Part shown: positions 29,660 through 39,836 of the stretch, piece after piece
Layout of the letters: each line of letters starts with the position of its first letter
How positions within the stretch are numbered: the first letter of the stretch is position 1
Assembly (NCBI GenBank): GCA_963704835.1
Contig: CAVPHW010000020.1
Location: 505,132 to 569,131, forward strand
Direction of reading: 5' to 3'
Length of the DNA: 64,000 nucleotides
From: GCA-2746605 sp963704835
GTDB lineage: Bacteria > Bacteroidota > Ignavibacteria > Ignavibacteriales > Melioribacteraceae
Notes under the pieces: generated by a model
Database searches by the model: none
What the model was told of the DNA's origin: nothing
What the model saw: the letters and a program-made list of their open reading frames with translations, nothing else
Position numbers and translations under genes: made by a program

Positions 29660-31612
29660 ATGCAATTATTATTTGATATTATTCTAATTTTAACTTTCGC
29701 AGTGGTGATTATTGTATTTGCCACAAAGTTCAAAATCCCTGCTCTTATTAGTTTTTTGCTAACTGGAATAATAATAGGTCCATCCGCACTTAGTTTAGTT
29801 AGTAATATATCCGATATTGAAATACTTGCAGAAATTGGAATTATCCTTTTGATGTTCACCATTGGATTAGAATTTTCAGTTGCAAAAATAAAGTTAATGA
29901 AGACCAACTTTTTGTTTTTTGGTGGCTTGCAAGTTTTACTCACATGGGTTCTATTTGGTATTATTCTTTCCCTCTTTGGGTTAAACTTCCCCCAATCTTT
30001 TTTTGGTGGCTTTATTATTACTTTGAGTAGTACCGCAATTGTGTTAAAATCTCTAAAGGATAACGATAAATTAAACGCTCCTTTCGGTATGAAGATGACC
30101 GGAATTCTATTATTTCAAGATGCTGCTTTAATACCTTTCTTAATCCTTATGCCGACTGTTGTTAATTTTGATGGTACATTTTCAATGAGCATTATCTCCA
30201 ATATTTTTGTTTCAATTGTTGGGATAATTGCACTATTATTACTCGGTAAATTCTTGCTTCCAAAAATATTCAATATAATTTTAGAATTGCGGTTGCCGGA
30301 GTTATTTATGATCGCATTGTTTGTATTGATTTTTGGAATAGCCTTTGCTGCTTATACTTTGGGAGCTTCATTAGCAATGGGCGCTTTCATTGCTGGTGTT
30401 GCAATCTCAGATACCGATCATGCTCATCATGTGAATACAGAACTTATACCTTCACGCCATCTATTTAATTCAATATTTTTTATATCAATTGGACTATTTA
30501 TTGATATAAATTTTGTTGTTTCTAATTTACCTGAAATATTAATTTTTACATTTGGAATTATTGTCATAAAGGGTAGCATAATACTCGGAATATTCTACTT
30601 TTCAAAACACTCTTTAAGTGAAGGCATAATAAGTGCTTTTGGATTAGCGCACATTGGTGAATTTTCTTTTATTTTATTAAAATTATCTCAAGACGGAAAT
30701 TTGCTGTCAAACTTCTTCTATCAAATATTTCTTTCATCAGCAGTAGTTAGCATGTTTTTTATTCCTTTGGTATCTTATTTAGGAGAAAGAATTGCCAATA
30801 AAAATAAGTTTAAGAAACAAATTGAAAAAAGTAACAATCAAATTAAAAAAACAACAAACCATACAATTATTGCTGGATTTGGTGTAAATGGTCAAAATAT
30901 TTCAAGAACATTAAGACTTCTAGGTGTACCTTATAATATAATTGAATCCAACCCAATTACTGTTAAGAATTTTAAAGAAAATGGCTATCCAATTTATTAT
31001 GGCGAGCTAGATAGAAAAGATAATCTAATTTCAATGGGGATAAACGAAGCTTCATTGCTGGTTATAGCAATTTCAGACATTGATGCTACTAAAAGGTCAA
31101 TCAATATTGCTAGAAGCTTGAATAAAAGTATTAAAATAATAGTTAGGGCCAATTATCTTTCTCAAGTTGAACCAATGTATAAGTTAGGTGCTGATTTAGT
31201 TTTGTCACAAGACCTTGAAACATCACTTACTTTCTTATTCCATATACTTAAATTTTATAATCTTCCCGATCATATAATACGTATTCAAAATAATATTCTA
31301 CGGAAAGAACATTATAAGTTTTTTACTAATAATAATTTTGATGATAAGTGGAAAATAACTGAATTTGATAAAATAGAAAAAGATAATGAAATGTTTTTTA
31401 TCAGTTCCCAATCTAATCTGATTAACCAATACATTAGTGATTTATATCCATTTAAAGAAAGTATTGTAAAAATTATAGGTTTAATCAGAGAAGAAAATGT
31501 TTATTCTGAGGATTTAAGTACTTACACAATACAGCAATTTGACACTTTAATCTTTTTTGGAAATCATATCAACATTCAAAAAGCGTTGGATTGGTTTGAA
31601 GCCAATAATTAG
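29660..31612 (+). CDS. KefB/KefC-type cation:proton antiporter with TrkA-N and TrkA-C-like domains
   Basis: 650 residues: a CPA2 antiporter domain of about 12 helices (residues 1-390; FTIGLEFSVAKI, LLFQDAALIPFLI), then a Rossmann TrkA-N (RCK) domain beginning HTIIAGFGVNGQNISRTL, and a C-terminal ligand-binding TrkA-C-like domain (ITEFDKIEKD...). The family exports K+ or exchanges Na+/K+ for H+ under nucleotide or glutathione control. The 3' end overlaps the convergent rsmE gene by 4 nt. Confidence 0.92.
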   Translation: MQLLFDIILILTFAVVIIVFATKFKIPALISFLLTGIIIGPSALSLVSNISDIEILAEIGIILLMFTIGLEFSVAKIKLMKTNFLFFGGLQVLLTWVLFGIILSLFGLNFPQSFFGGFIITLSSTAIVLKSLKDNDKLNAPFGMKMTGILLFQDAALIPFLILMPTVVNFDGTFSMSIISNIFVSIVGIIALLLLGKFLLPKIFNIILELRLPELFMIALFVLIFGIAFAAYTLGASLAMGAFIAGVAISDTDHAHHVNTELIPSRHLFNSIFFISIGLFIDINFVVSNLPEILIFTFGIIVIKGSIILGIFYFSKHSLSEGIISAFGLAHIGEFSFILLKLSQDGNLLSNFFYQIFLSSAVVSMFFIPLVSYLGERIANKNKFKKQIEKSNNQIKKTTNHTIIAGFGVNGQNISRTLRLLGVPYNIIESNPITVKNFKENGYPIYYGELDRKDNLISMGINEASLLVIAISDIDATKRSINIARSLNKSIKIIVRANYLSQVEPMYKLGADLVLSQDLETSLTFLFHILKFYNLPDHIIRIQNNILRKEHYKFFTNNNFDDKWKITEFDKIEKDNEMFFISSQSNLINQYISDLYPFKESIVKIIGLIREENVYSEDLSTYTIQQFDTLIFFGNHINIQKALDWFEANN

Positions 31613-32328
31613 TGAGTTATCATTGAAGAAATTATTGAGGCAGCAGATATAATAGCAGTTTCTGACCTTAATCTCTTTTCAGAAATTCTTAACTCTATAG
31701 GATTGTAAATCTTTGCAATATCATTTTGAGTTAAGCCGGCTTCGGGTCCAAAGAAAAAATTATTTTTTTGATTAAGTTTAATATTTTTATCATACCCAAA
31801 ATATTTGACTAAACTTTCATCTGCATTTTGTTCTAATATAAAATTCTTATCCTCTGAAAAACTCATTTTACTCAAATCAACAAATTGTAACGAAGGTAAA
31901 TATGATTGTAAACTCTGCTTCATTGCTGAATGCAATATTTTTTGCCATCGTTCAATTTTTATTCCACGCTTATGACTTTTATCTGCAGAATATACTTTAA
32001 AGTTTGTAATCCCTAATTCAACACATTTTTCTAGAGCAAACTCCATCTTTTCAGCGAATTTTAATATTGGTACAAAAAAGACAACATTGCTCAAGTAATT
32101 TTCAATAAAATATTTGTCAACAATTTTAAGTTTAACGTCACTTTTAGAAATGCTAGAAATAATTGATTTAAAAACATTTCCTTTTCCATTTGTAATAAAT
32201 AATTCATCATCTATCGAGTGGCGCATAACTAAAAAAGCATGCTTCGCTTCTTCACCCTGAATAATTATCGAATTAGTTGCAAGATCAATATTATCTGTAT
32301 AATAAAATTCTGTATTTGAAAATCTCAT
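31609..32328 (-). CDS. rsmE: 16S rRNA m3U1498 methyltransferase RsmE
   Basis: 239 residues with an N-terminal PUA-like domain (EEAKHAFLVMRHSIDDEL) and a SPOUT methyltransferase domain. The SAM-binding trefoil-knot motifs GPEAGLTQNDI and LRSETAIISA are present. It methylates U1498 in the decoding region of 16S rRNA. It is followed on the same strand by the FUN14-like gene upstream at 32346-32657. Confidence 0.92.
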   Translation of the reverse strand: MRFSNTEFYYTDNIDLATNSIIIQGEEAKHAFLVMRHSIDDELFITNGKGNVFKSIISSISKSDVKLKIVDKYFIENYLSNVVFFVPILKFAEKMEFALEKCVELGITNFKVYSADKSHKRGIKIERWQKILHSAMKQSLQSYLPSLQFVDLSKMSFSEDKNFILEQNADESLVKYFGYDKNIKLNQKNNFFFGPEAGLTQNDIAKIYNPIELRISEKRLRSETAIISAASIISSMITH

Positions 32329-32345
32329 ATAATAACTTTTTATGA

Positions 32346-32657
32346 TTACCCTTTTTTAAAGCCAAAAACAAAACCAATAATGGCTGCAATGGAAAAAGGG
32401 ATATTTCTTAGAAAAACATTCATAATTGAATCTGTAGGTAATTCTGTATTCTTTACGGCATCAAGAGCCGTATCTTTCCACGAAAGCCAATCAACTTCAA
32501 TGTAACCGTTATAAATAGAAAATTGAATAGCAATAAAAAACACAGCTAACAGAAAAACCACAATTTTAGACACTTTTTTTGAAACAAATCCAACAGCGAT
32601 TCCGGAAATTAGTCCAATTCCACCAGATTTTAATATAAAAGTTAGAACGTCTGACAT
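32346..32657 (-). CDS. FUN14 family small membrane protein
   Basis: 103 residues with three predicted helices. GGIGLISGIAVGFVSKKVSK starts the domain (Gly-rich first helix), followed by IVVFLLAVFFIAIQF and a C-terminal AIIGFVFGFKKG. This matches the FUN14 domain organisation. Bacterial members have no established function. It lies 17 nt upstream of rsmE. Confidence 0.78.
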   Translation of the reverse strand: MSDVLTFILKSGGIGLISGIAVGFVSKKVSKIVVFLLAVFFIAIQFSIYNGYIEVDWLSWKDTALDAVKNTELPTDSIMNVFLRNIPFSIAAIIGFVFGFKKG

Positions 32658-32705
32658 TTAATTTCCTCAAATAATTTTATACAGCTAAATTAATACCTTA
32701 AATAA

Positions 32706-34025
32706 CTAAAAAGAAAAGCCGGATTCAATTAAAAATTCACCTTTCCCAATTTCATCAAATGCATACTCAAATCTAATGGCGTTATACGGAAGAATAAGAA
32801 GAGTAAATCCAAAGCCCCAACCTGAATCAAAAGATCTTAGCGTTAATGCTTCTCCATTATTATAGGTTGTACCCCCATCAACAAATAAATTTGTATATAA
32901 CCCTATTCTAGCAGAAGTTAGTCTTTTAGGTAATAAAGGCAGATCCAAACTTAAATCCCATTCTTTAATTATAGGATAATTCATTTCTAAAGAGGTTAAT
33001 ACACTATTGTTACCTTCTCTTTTATTAAATTTATGACCTCTAACAAAATCAATATCACCTAACAAAGAGAGATCATAAAAAGGAATTCTATTCCCGTATG
33101 AATGTCTAAATTTCCCTCTCATTTTTGCTGATAGGTTTTTATATATCTTTTGATACCCTCTGAACTCAGCATACATAATACTGTACTTAATGTTATTTAT
33201 ACCAAAACCCTTTTTTGAATAGGATACTTGAGAATAAATCCCAGCATCTGAAAACTGCTTGAGATTTCTATTGTCAAATTCATAATTTACATTCAGAGAA
33301 TATGTTCGATCAATACTTGTGTTCGATGCCGAAACATCTGATACTTTTGAAGGGAATGATACATATTGAAATGAAGGAGAAAACGAAATAGTATTAAATA
33401 AATTTATTCTATACCCAACACTTATGGTTGAATATATGAAATCATAATCAAAATTATTGCCATATAAGTTCAGTGATTTCAAATTTCTGTTTTGTACGTC
33501 AATATATCCCAACCCAAATCCAAAAGTAATATTTTCACCATCAATAAGCATAGGATTAAAATATGACATTGAGTAAGATGGGTCATAACCAAAAGTAGCA
33601 AGACCGGATAGTGTTTCGTTTCTCCCTCTAAAGTTTTTGTAAAGTAGAATTAAACCATATGAAGCTCGTGATATTCTATCATCCCTTAACTTTAGAAATG
33701 GAAGCGGATAGATATACCAGCTTTCAAAAACACTAATTTCAATAATTGATAATTCAGTTTCTTGAATAATATTAAGTTCTACTTTATTAAATAAACCGAG
33801 GCTGAAAACTCTTTCTTGATTAAATTCAATTTGAGTGAGTGAAACTGTATCACCTATGAAGAAGTTCAGTTCCCGTAAAATGATATAATCTTCGGTAATA
33901 TCATTTCCTACAACCCGGATTGAATCAACTATAATACTCTTTTTATCTGTTTGATTGAACTTTTCTTGAGCCTTAAATAACGATGAGAATAAAAATATTA
34001 TGGTAAGTATTATTTTATATGACAA
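32706..34025 (-). CDS. Omp85-superfamily outer-membrane protein with one POTRA domain
   Basis: 439 residues. A signal peptide (IILTIIFLFSSLFKAQ) is followed by one POTRA-like domain (VDSIRVVGNDITEDYIILRE, FSLGLFNKVELNI) and a beta-barrel ending in an aromatic Phe (LIESGFSF). The lack of a multi-POTRA array makes it shorter than BamA. Likely roles are outer-membrane protein or lipid insertion or surface display; the partner is unknown. It probably belongs to the minus-strand group with the CoA-binding protein and gcvP. Confidence 0.82.
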   Translation of the reverse strand: MSYKIILTIIFLFSSLFKAQEKFNQTDKKSIIVDSIRVVGNDITEDYIILRELNFFIGDTVSLTQIEFNQERVFSLGLFNKVELNIIQETELSIIEISVFESWYIYPLPFLKLRDDRISRASYGLILLYKNFRGRNETLSGLATFGYDPSYSMSYFNPMLIDGENITFGFGLGYIDVQNRNLKSLNLYGNNFDYDFIYSTISVGYRINLFNTISFSPSFQYVSFPSKVSDVSASNTSIDRTYSLNVNYEFDNRNLKQFSDAGIYSQVSYSKKGFGINNIKYSIMYAEFRGYQKIYKNLSAKMRGKFRHSYGNRIPFYDLSLLGDIDFVRGHKFNKREGNNSVLTSLEMNYPIIKEWDLSLDLPLLPKRLTSARIGLYTNLFVDGGTTYNNGEALTLRSFDSGWGFGFTLLILPYNAIRFEYAFDEIGKGEFLIESGFSF

Positions 34026-34053
34026 ATGTATAATCTCTTTCTAATCTTATCAT

Positions 34054-34452
34054 CTAAAAACAATTGCTATGTTCAATTTTTATACAAGCATCTTGAATTA
34101 CAACAATTCCCTTTTTAATTGAACTTTCAATAGCATCATCATTTCTAATTCCAAGTTGAAGCCATAATACTTTTGGATTAACGTTGTTCACATCCTCCAT
34201 AATAGTTGGAATATCTTCGCTCTTTCTAAATACATTTACGATATCAATTTTATGAGGGATATCTTCTAGAGTATTAAAAACTGTTATTCCATTTGCTTCA
34301 TTAAAATTCTTATTAGGATTAACTCCAAACACATCATATCCATTTTGAACCAAATAGTCTGCTATTCTTCTGCTAGTCCTAGAAGGATTACTAGAGATAC
34401 CAACAACAGCAATTGATTTACTCGATTTTAATATTTCGCATATATTATTCAT
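34054..34452 (-). CDS. CoA-binding domain protein (YccU/DUF-type)
   Basis: A 132-residue single Rossmann-fold CoA-binding domain protein. The nucleotide loop VVGISSNPSRTSRRIADYL, FGVNPN and the ending VVIQDACIKIEHS are characteristic. E. coli YccU is the best-known relative; the biological role is unclear. It lies 11 nt downstream of gcvP. Confidence 0.88.
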   Translation of the reverse strand: MNNICEILKSSKSIAVVGISSNPSRTSRRIADYLVQNGYDVFGVNPNKNFNEANGITVFNTLEDIPHKIDIVNVFRKSEDIPTIMEDVNNVNPKVLWLQLGIRNDDAIESSIKKGIVVIQDACIKIEHSNCF

Positions 34453-34463
34453 TAAATCTCAGT

Positions 34464-37325
34464 TTATTGATATGCTTCAATTGGCAAGCAACTGCAAACT
34501 AAATTTCTGTCTCCATAAGCATTGTCAACTCTTCCTACACTAGGCCAAAATTTATTTTCACTTATCCAGCTTGCTGGAGTAACTGCTTTAGAAATCGAAT
34601 ATTTGTGATTCCACTCAGAAACTATATCATTTAAAGTGTGAGGAGCATTTTTAAGTACATTATCTTCTTTGTCATAAATTCCTTTTTCAATTTCAACAAT
34701 TTCATCATATATCATTTCTAAAGTATCACAAAATTTATCCAGTTCCCTTTTTGATTCACTTTCGGTTGGTTCAATCATTAATGTACCAGGAACAGGAAAT
34801 GAAACTGTGGGTGCATGATATCCATAATCCATAAGTCTTTTAGCAATATCTTCAACTTCAATATTTGCTCTTAATTTAAATTCTCTTGTATCAAAAATTA
34901 ATTCGTGTGCAACAAATCCATTTGCCCCTTTGTAAAGAGTTTTATACTTTTCTTGCAATTTTGATTTTATATAATTTGCGTTTAAAATTGACATTTCAGT
35001 TGCTTTTTTTAATCCTAAACTGCCCATCATTCTGATATATGCGTAAGAAATAGAAAGAACACTTGCACTTCCCCAAGGAGCTGAAGATACAGCTGATATT
35101 GATTTTTCTCTATTTATTTCAACAACTGAATGACCAGGTAAATATTTTTCAAGTTCTTTACTAACTGCAATTGGACCAACCCCAGGACCGCCTCCACCAT
35201 GAGGTATAGCAAATGTTTTATGTAGGTTTAAGTGACAAACATCTGCCCCAATCTTTGCAGGATTTGTTAAGCATAGCTGGGCATTTAAATTTGCACCATC
35301 CATGTAAACAAGTCCACCATTTGCGTGTATTATTTTTGTTGCTTCAACAATAGATTCTTCAAAAACACCATGTGTAGATGGATAAGTAACCATCAAACCA
35401 GCCAACTCATTTTTATTTTGTTCAGCTTTTACTTTTAAATTTTCAATGTCAATATTTCCTTTCTCATCACATTTAACAATTACAACGTTAAAACCAGCTA
35501 GAACCGCACTGGCTGGGTTTGTGCCATGAGCTGAAGAAGGAATTAAACAAACTTTTCTATTCTCGCCACCATTATCTAAATGAAAAGCACGCATTACAAG
35601 AAGTCCCGTATATTCCCCTTGTGCTCCTGAATTTGGTTGAAGGGAAACACCAGGCAAACCAGTAAGTTCAGCAATATAGGATTTTAATTTCTCAAACATC
35701 TCAAGATAGCCTTCTGCCTGCCCACTGGGTGAAAACGGATGAATATTACTAAACTCAGGTAAAGATAGTGCCAATAATTCAGACGCAGCATTTAACTTCA
35801 TTGTGCAAGAGCCAAGAGGAATCATCGAATTTGTTAGAGAAAGATCTTTTTTCTCAAGGAATTTAATGTATCTCATTAACTCTGTTTCAGAATGGTAATT
35901 ATTAAAAACATCATGAGTTAAAAATGGGGTTCTCCTTTTTAGTACATCCGGGATACTATTTCCATGAACATCTTGAATAATAGCATCTTGATTCACAACT
36001 GTAGAAATAATTTCGTTTAATTCAAGAATATCATCAAAGGAAATATCTTCTCCAATTGAAATTCCAACCGAGTTATTTTCTAGAAATCTAAGATTAATTC
36101 TGTTTTGAGAAGTTTTTGATTTTAATCTATTAAATTGTTCTGCTGTAAGTATAAATGTTAATGTATCAAAAAAAGTATTTGAGTAAAATTCGATTCCTAC
36201 TTTTTTTAGATTTGAATAAAGAAAAAGGGTAAGTCCATTAATCCGCTCTGCAATTTTTCTCAATCCCTCGCTACCATGATATACTGCATACATACCTGCC
36301 ATTATTGCAAGCAATACTTGAGCTGTACAAATATTACTTGTAGCTCTTTCTCTTTTAATATGTTGTTCTCTAGTTTGGAGCGCCATCCTTAAGGCTCGCC
36401 GACCTTTTGAATCAACAGAAACACCAATAATTCTACCAGGAATGGCCCTTTTAAATTCATCTTTTGTAGCAAAGTATGCTGCATGAGGTCCACCAAATCC
36501 AAGTGGTACTCCAAACCTTTGAGTAGTTCCAACAACAACGTCTGCTCCAAATTCACCGGGTGGTTTTAATAAGGTTAAGCTTAGTAAATCAGCTGCAACT
36601 ATATTGTATATACCATTTTCTTTAGTTGATTTGAATAAATTTTCAAAATCAGTAAGGCTACCATCTGCAGCAGGATATTGTACTAAAATTGCAAAAACAT
36701 TTTCATTCAGTTCTAACTTATCATCGCTAGAGATTTCAATATTAATTCCTAAAGGAATAGCCCTAGTTTTAACAACTTCAACAGTTTGTGGAAATACCTT
36801 GTCAGAAATTAAAAGTGTATCGGCATTTTTTCTTGTTCCTTTCCTAACTGAAAACAACATGCTCATTGCTTCTGCAGCGGCTGTTCCTTCATCTAATAAA
36901 GAAGCATTAGCCAATGGCATAGCTGTTAAATCAGCAACAACAGTTTGAAAATTTAAAAGAGCTTCAAGTCTTCCTTGAGATATTTCTGCCTGGTAAGGTG
37001 TATACTGAGTGTACCAGCTTGGGTTTTCAAGAATATTCCTCTTAATAACCGCAGGCAATATTGTGTTGTTGTAGCCCATACCGATATAATTTTTAAATAT
37101 TTGATTTTTTGAACCAAGTAATAGCATTTCTTTTTGAAGTTCATGTTCAGTTATTGAGCTATCCAGATTAGGTAAATTTTCTAACCGAATGCATTTAGGG
37201 ATAGTTTTGTCAATCAATTCATTAACTGAATTAACACCAATTACTGATAACATTTGGTCTATTTCACTTTCTTGGTGTGGGATATGGCGATTAACAAATT
37301 GATCAAAAACCTTGTAGGAATCCAT
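34464..37325 (-). CDS. gcvP: Glycine dehydrogenase (decarboxylating), P protein
   Basis: A 953-residue full-length fused P protein of the glycine cleavage system, covering both the N-terminal half (ASLLDEGTAAAEAM, RFGVPLGFGGPHAAYFATKDE) and the C-terminal half (NSGAQGEYTGLLVMRAF, PLP-lysine motif HLNLHKTFAIPHGGGGPGVGP). It decarboxylates glycine and passes the aminomethyl group to the H protein. gcvH and gcvT are not in the window. No glycine riboswitch was recognised in the 82 nt upstream of its start. Confidence 0.96.
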   Translation of the reverse strand: MDSYKVFDQFVNRHIPHQESEIDQMLSVIGVNSVNELIDKTIPKCIRLENLPNLDSSITEHELQKEMLLLGSKNQIFKNYIGMGYNNTILPAVIKRNILENPSWYTQYTPYQAEISQGRLEALLNFQTVVADLTAMPLANASLLDEGTAAAEAMSMLFSVRKGTRKNADTLLISDKVFPQTVEVVKTRAIPLGINIEISSDDKLELNENVFAILVQYPAADGSLTDFENLFKSTKENGIYNIVAADLLSLTLLKPPGEFGADVVVGTTQRFGVPLGFGGPHAAYFATKDEFKRAIPGRIIGVSVDSKGRRALRMALQTREQHIKRERATSNICTAQVLLAIMAGMYAVYHGSEGLRKIAERINGLTLFLYSNLKKVGIEFYSNTFFDTLTFILTAEQFNRLKSKTSQNRINLRFLENNSVGISIGEDISFDDILELNEIISTVVNQDAIIQDVHGNSIPDVLKRRTPFLTHDVFNNYHSETELMRYIKFLEKKDLSLTNSMIPLGSCTMKLNAASELLALSLPEFSNIHPFSPSGQAEGYLEMFEKLKSYIAELTGLPGVSLQPNSGAQGEYTGLLVMRAFHLDNGGENRKVCLIPSSAHGTNPASAVLAGFNVVIVKCDEKGNIDIENLKVKAEQNKNELAGLMVTYPSTHGVFEESIVEATKIIHANGGLVYMDGANLNAQLCLTNPAKIGADVCHLNLHKTFAIPHGGGGPGVGPIAVSKELEKYLPGHSVVEINREKSISAVSSAPWGSASVLSISYAYIRMMGSLGLKKATEMSILNANYIKSKLQEKYKTLYKGANGFVAHELIFDTREFKLRANIEVEDIAKRLMDYGYHAPTVSFPVPGTLMIEPTESESKRELDKFCDTLEMIYDEIVEIEKGIYDKEDNVLKNAPHTLNDIVSEWNHKYSISKAVTPASWISENKFWPSVGRVDNAYGDRNLVCSCLPIEAYQ

Positions 37326-37407
37326 AATTTCTCTTAGAATAATTATAAATAAATTTGAATAAGAAATTTAAGTAAAATGATTAAGAAACTGAAAAAATAC
37401 TTAAGAA

Positions 37408-38190
37408 TTATTTGAGGTTGACGTTTTGATTTTCAATTAAAGATAAGGCATTTTTTGCGGCTTCTTGCTCAGCGGTTTTTTTATTTGGTCCTGTTCCAAT
37501 TCCAAATATTTCTTCATTAACAGAAACTTTTATTGTATATGTTTTATCGTGTTGAGGTCCCAATTGATCAATAATGGAATAAACTGGCTGCTCCATTTTA
37601 TTTGCATGAGAATACTCTAAAAGCTGACCTTTATAATTCTTGTCATCTTTTATGTTGCCATTCTCTATTTGTGGAATAATTATGTATTCAGAAATAAACT
37701 TCTTCGCAACTTCCTCTCCCATATCCAAATAAATTGCTGCAATTAATGCCTCCAAAGCATCTGCCACAATATTGCCCATCTTGTTCTGATCCGCACTCAA
37801 ATATTTATCATTCACAAGTATTAAATCTTGTAATTTTAGGTTAAAACCGATTTTTTCTAATGAATGCTTATTTACAATATGGGACCTGGATTTAGTTAAA
37901 AATCCTTCATCACCTTGAGGATATTTATGGAATAGAAAATCTGCGGTAATTTTCCCTAGGATTGAGTCTCCTAAAAACTCTAATCTTTCATTGGATTTGA
38001 TATTTTCTTTTACCAGATCTAAATAAGACCTGTGAGTAAAAGCTTTTAGAAAATACACCTCTTGTTGAGGTTTAACTCCAGTGAAATCAACAACTTTGTT
38101 TAATATTCTTTCTTTTTTTTTTACGCCAAAAGTAAATTCTTTTGAAATATTATTTTTCTTAAAAAAGGTAAGAAACTTATTAAACAACAT
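37408..38190 (-). CDS. rnc: Ribonuclease III
   Basis: 260 residues: RNase III catalytic domain with signature NERLEFLGDSILG and the second acidic cluster (NIVADALEALIAAIY), then a dsRNA-binding domain from NYKGQLLEYSHANK to the C-terminus (TAEQEAAKNAL). It has an N-terminal extension of about 30 residues. It processes rRNA and structured mRNAs. The start codon abuts the fabF stop, and it closes the fatty acid gene cluster. Confidence 0.94.
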   Translation of the reverse strand: MLFNKFLTFFKKNNISKEFTFGVKKKERILNKVVDFTGVKPQQEVYFLKAFTHRSYLDLVKENIKSNERLEFLGDSILGKITADFLFHKYPQGDEGFLTKSRSHIVNKHSLEKIGFNLKLQDLILVNDKYLSADQNKMGNIVADALEALIAAIYLDMGEEVAKKFISEYIIIPQIENGNIKDDKNYKGQLLEYSHANKMEQPVYSIIDQLGPQHDKTYTIKVSVNEEIFGIGTGPNKKTAEQEAAKNALSLIENQNVNLK

Positions 38191-39434
38191 TACCCTTCAA
38201 ACTTTTTGAATAACAAAGATGCATTATGACCCCCAAACCCAAAAGTATTACTTAATGCATATTTTATCTGTTTTTTCACAGCAACTTTAGGAGTATAATT
38301 CAAATCACATTCTGGGCTCGGTTCATCTAAATTTATTGTTGGAGGAATTACGCCTTCATTAATCGCCATGATAGCAGCTATGCTTTCTATTGCACCTGCA
38401 GCTCCAAGTAAATGTCCAGTCATTGATTTAGTAGAACTAACAGCTAATTTATAGGCATGCTCTCCAAATAAATTTTTTATTGCTAGAGTTTCATTTTTAT
38501 CATTAAGCTCAGTTGAAGTTCCATGGGCATTAATATAATCTAACTCGGTTTTGTCAATACCAGCATCTCTTAAAGCTTCTCTCATTGATCTGAATGCACC
38601 TTCCCCTTCAGGTGGTGGTGCAGTAATATGGAAAGCATCTCCTGTTAAGCCAACTCCAACAATTTCTGCATAAATTTTTGCTCCACGTTTTTTAGCATGT
38701 TCATATTCTTCAAAGATTAAGGTTCCCGAACCTTCGCCCATAACGAAACCATTCCTATCTTTATCAAATGGTCGTGAAGCAACTTGATATTTATCATTCC
38801 ACGTTGAAATCGCTCTTGCTGAATTGAAACCACCAATAGCCATGGGAGTAATTGAAGCTTCAGAGCCACCAGAAACAATTAAATCAGCTGATCCTCTTTG
38901 TATTAAAATAAATGCATCTGCAATGGCATGAGATGACGTTGCACATGCAGAAGTTGTTGCATAGTTTGGACCTTTCAATCCGTACTTAATTGAAATGTGT
39001 CCGGCAGCAATATCAGAAATCATCATAGGTATAAAAAATGGACTGATTCTTTTGGGTCCACCTTCAAGATAATTCGTGTGTTGTGTTTCCCAAGTGTCCA
39101 TTCCACCAATACCACTTCCGTAAATTACCCCGAACCTTTCCAAATCAATTTCATCTAATTTTATTCCAGAATCTTTAAGAGCCATTTCTGCTGTAGCAAG
39201 AGCATAATGAGTAAATGGATCCATCCTTTTAAGAGCTTTAATATCAATGTAATTACTTGCATCAAAATTCTTTAATTCACATGCAAATTTTGTGGCATGA
39301 TCTGAAGTATCAAATTTTGTAATTAATCCGGCACCACTCTTACCAGAAATCAAACCTGACCAAAACTCTTCAAGTGTATTCCCAATTGGAGTGAGTGCAC
39401 CCATGCCTGTAATAACAACTCTTCTTTTTTCCAT
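38190..39434 (-). CDS. fabF: 3-oxoacyl-ACP synthase II (FabF)
   Basis: A 414-residue elongating beta-ketoacyl-ACP synthase. The Cys-His-His triad is visible in TTSACATSSHAI, NAHGTSTELND and KSMTGHLLGAAG. It condenses malonyl-ACP with acyl-ACP. The gene follows acpP by 130 nt, as in the canonical fab cluster, and overlaps rnc by one base. Confidence 0.96.
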   Translation of the reverse strand: MEKRRVVITGMGALTPIGNTLEEFWSGLISGKSGAGLITKFDTSDHATKFACELKNFDASNYIDIKALKRMDPFTHYALATAEMALKDSGIKLDEIDLERFGVIYGSGIGGMDTWETQHTNYLEGGPKRISPFFIPMMISDIAAGHISIKYGLKGPNYATTSACATSSHAIADAFILIQRGSADLIVSGGSEASITPMAIGGFNSARAISTWNDKYQVASRPFDKDRNGFVMGEGSGTLIFEEYEHAKKRGAKIYAEIVGVGLTGDAFHITAPPPEGEGAFRSMREALRDAGIDKTELDYINAHGTSTELNDKNETLAIKNLFGEHAYKLAVSSTKSMTGHLLGAAGAIESIAAIMAINEGVIPPTINLDEPSPECDLNYTPKVAVKKQIKYALSNTFGFGGHNASLLFKKFEG

Positions 39435-39564
39435 TATTTACCCTAATTCTTCTGAATTTTGAAAAATCTTAATAATTTTATTCCGCAGCAAGTCATTTTG
39501 TAGAAATGAACAAGTGCGGAATATATTTAATTTTAACTATATTAGTTAAACAAGTCGGTGTTTA

Positions 39565-39801
39565 CTATCCGCCTATTTTTTCAACTAAATATGCGATAGC
39601 TGATCCAACTGTAGTAATTTTTTCAGCATCATCATCAGGAATTGAAATATCAAATTCTGATTCAAATCCCATTACTAATTCAACGATATCTAGAGAATCT
39701 GCACCTAAATCATTTGTAAAAGAAGCTGTCGGTGTAATTTGTGATTCTTCAACACCTAATTTATCCATTATTATTTCTTTTACTTTTGCTTCAACATCCA
39801 T
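39565..39801 (-). CDS. acpP: Acyl carrier protein
   Basis: A 78-residue acidic carrier protein. The 4'-phosphopantetheine attachment site is S36 in GADSLDIVEL. It carries growing acyl chains for the neighbouring Fab enzymes. It sits between fabG and fabF with a TGG-rich end (VEKIGG). AAAGGAG precedes the ATG. Confidence 0.96.
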   Translation of the reverse strand: MDVEAKVKEIIMDKLGVEESQITPTASFTNDLGADSLDIVELVMGFESEFDISIPDDDAEKITTVGSAIAYLVEKIGG

Positions 39802-39836
39802 ATTGTACTCCTTTTTTTATGAAATCAAATAAAAAA

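Noticed and set aside
37326..37407. Glycine riboswitch before gcvP
   Set aside because: The 82-nt gap is too short and shows no paired aptamer-like structure.
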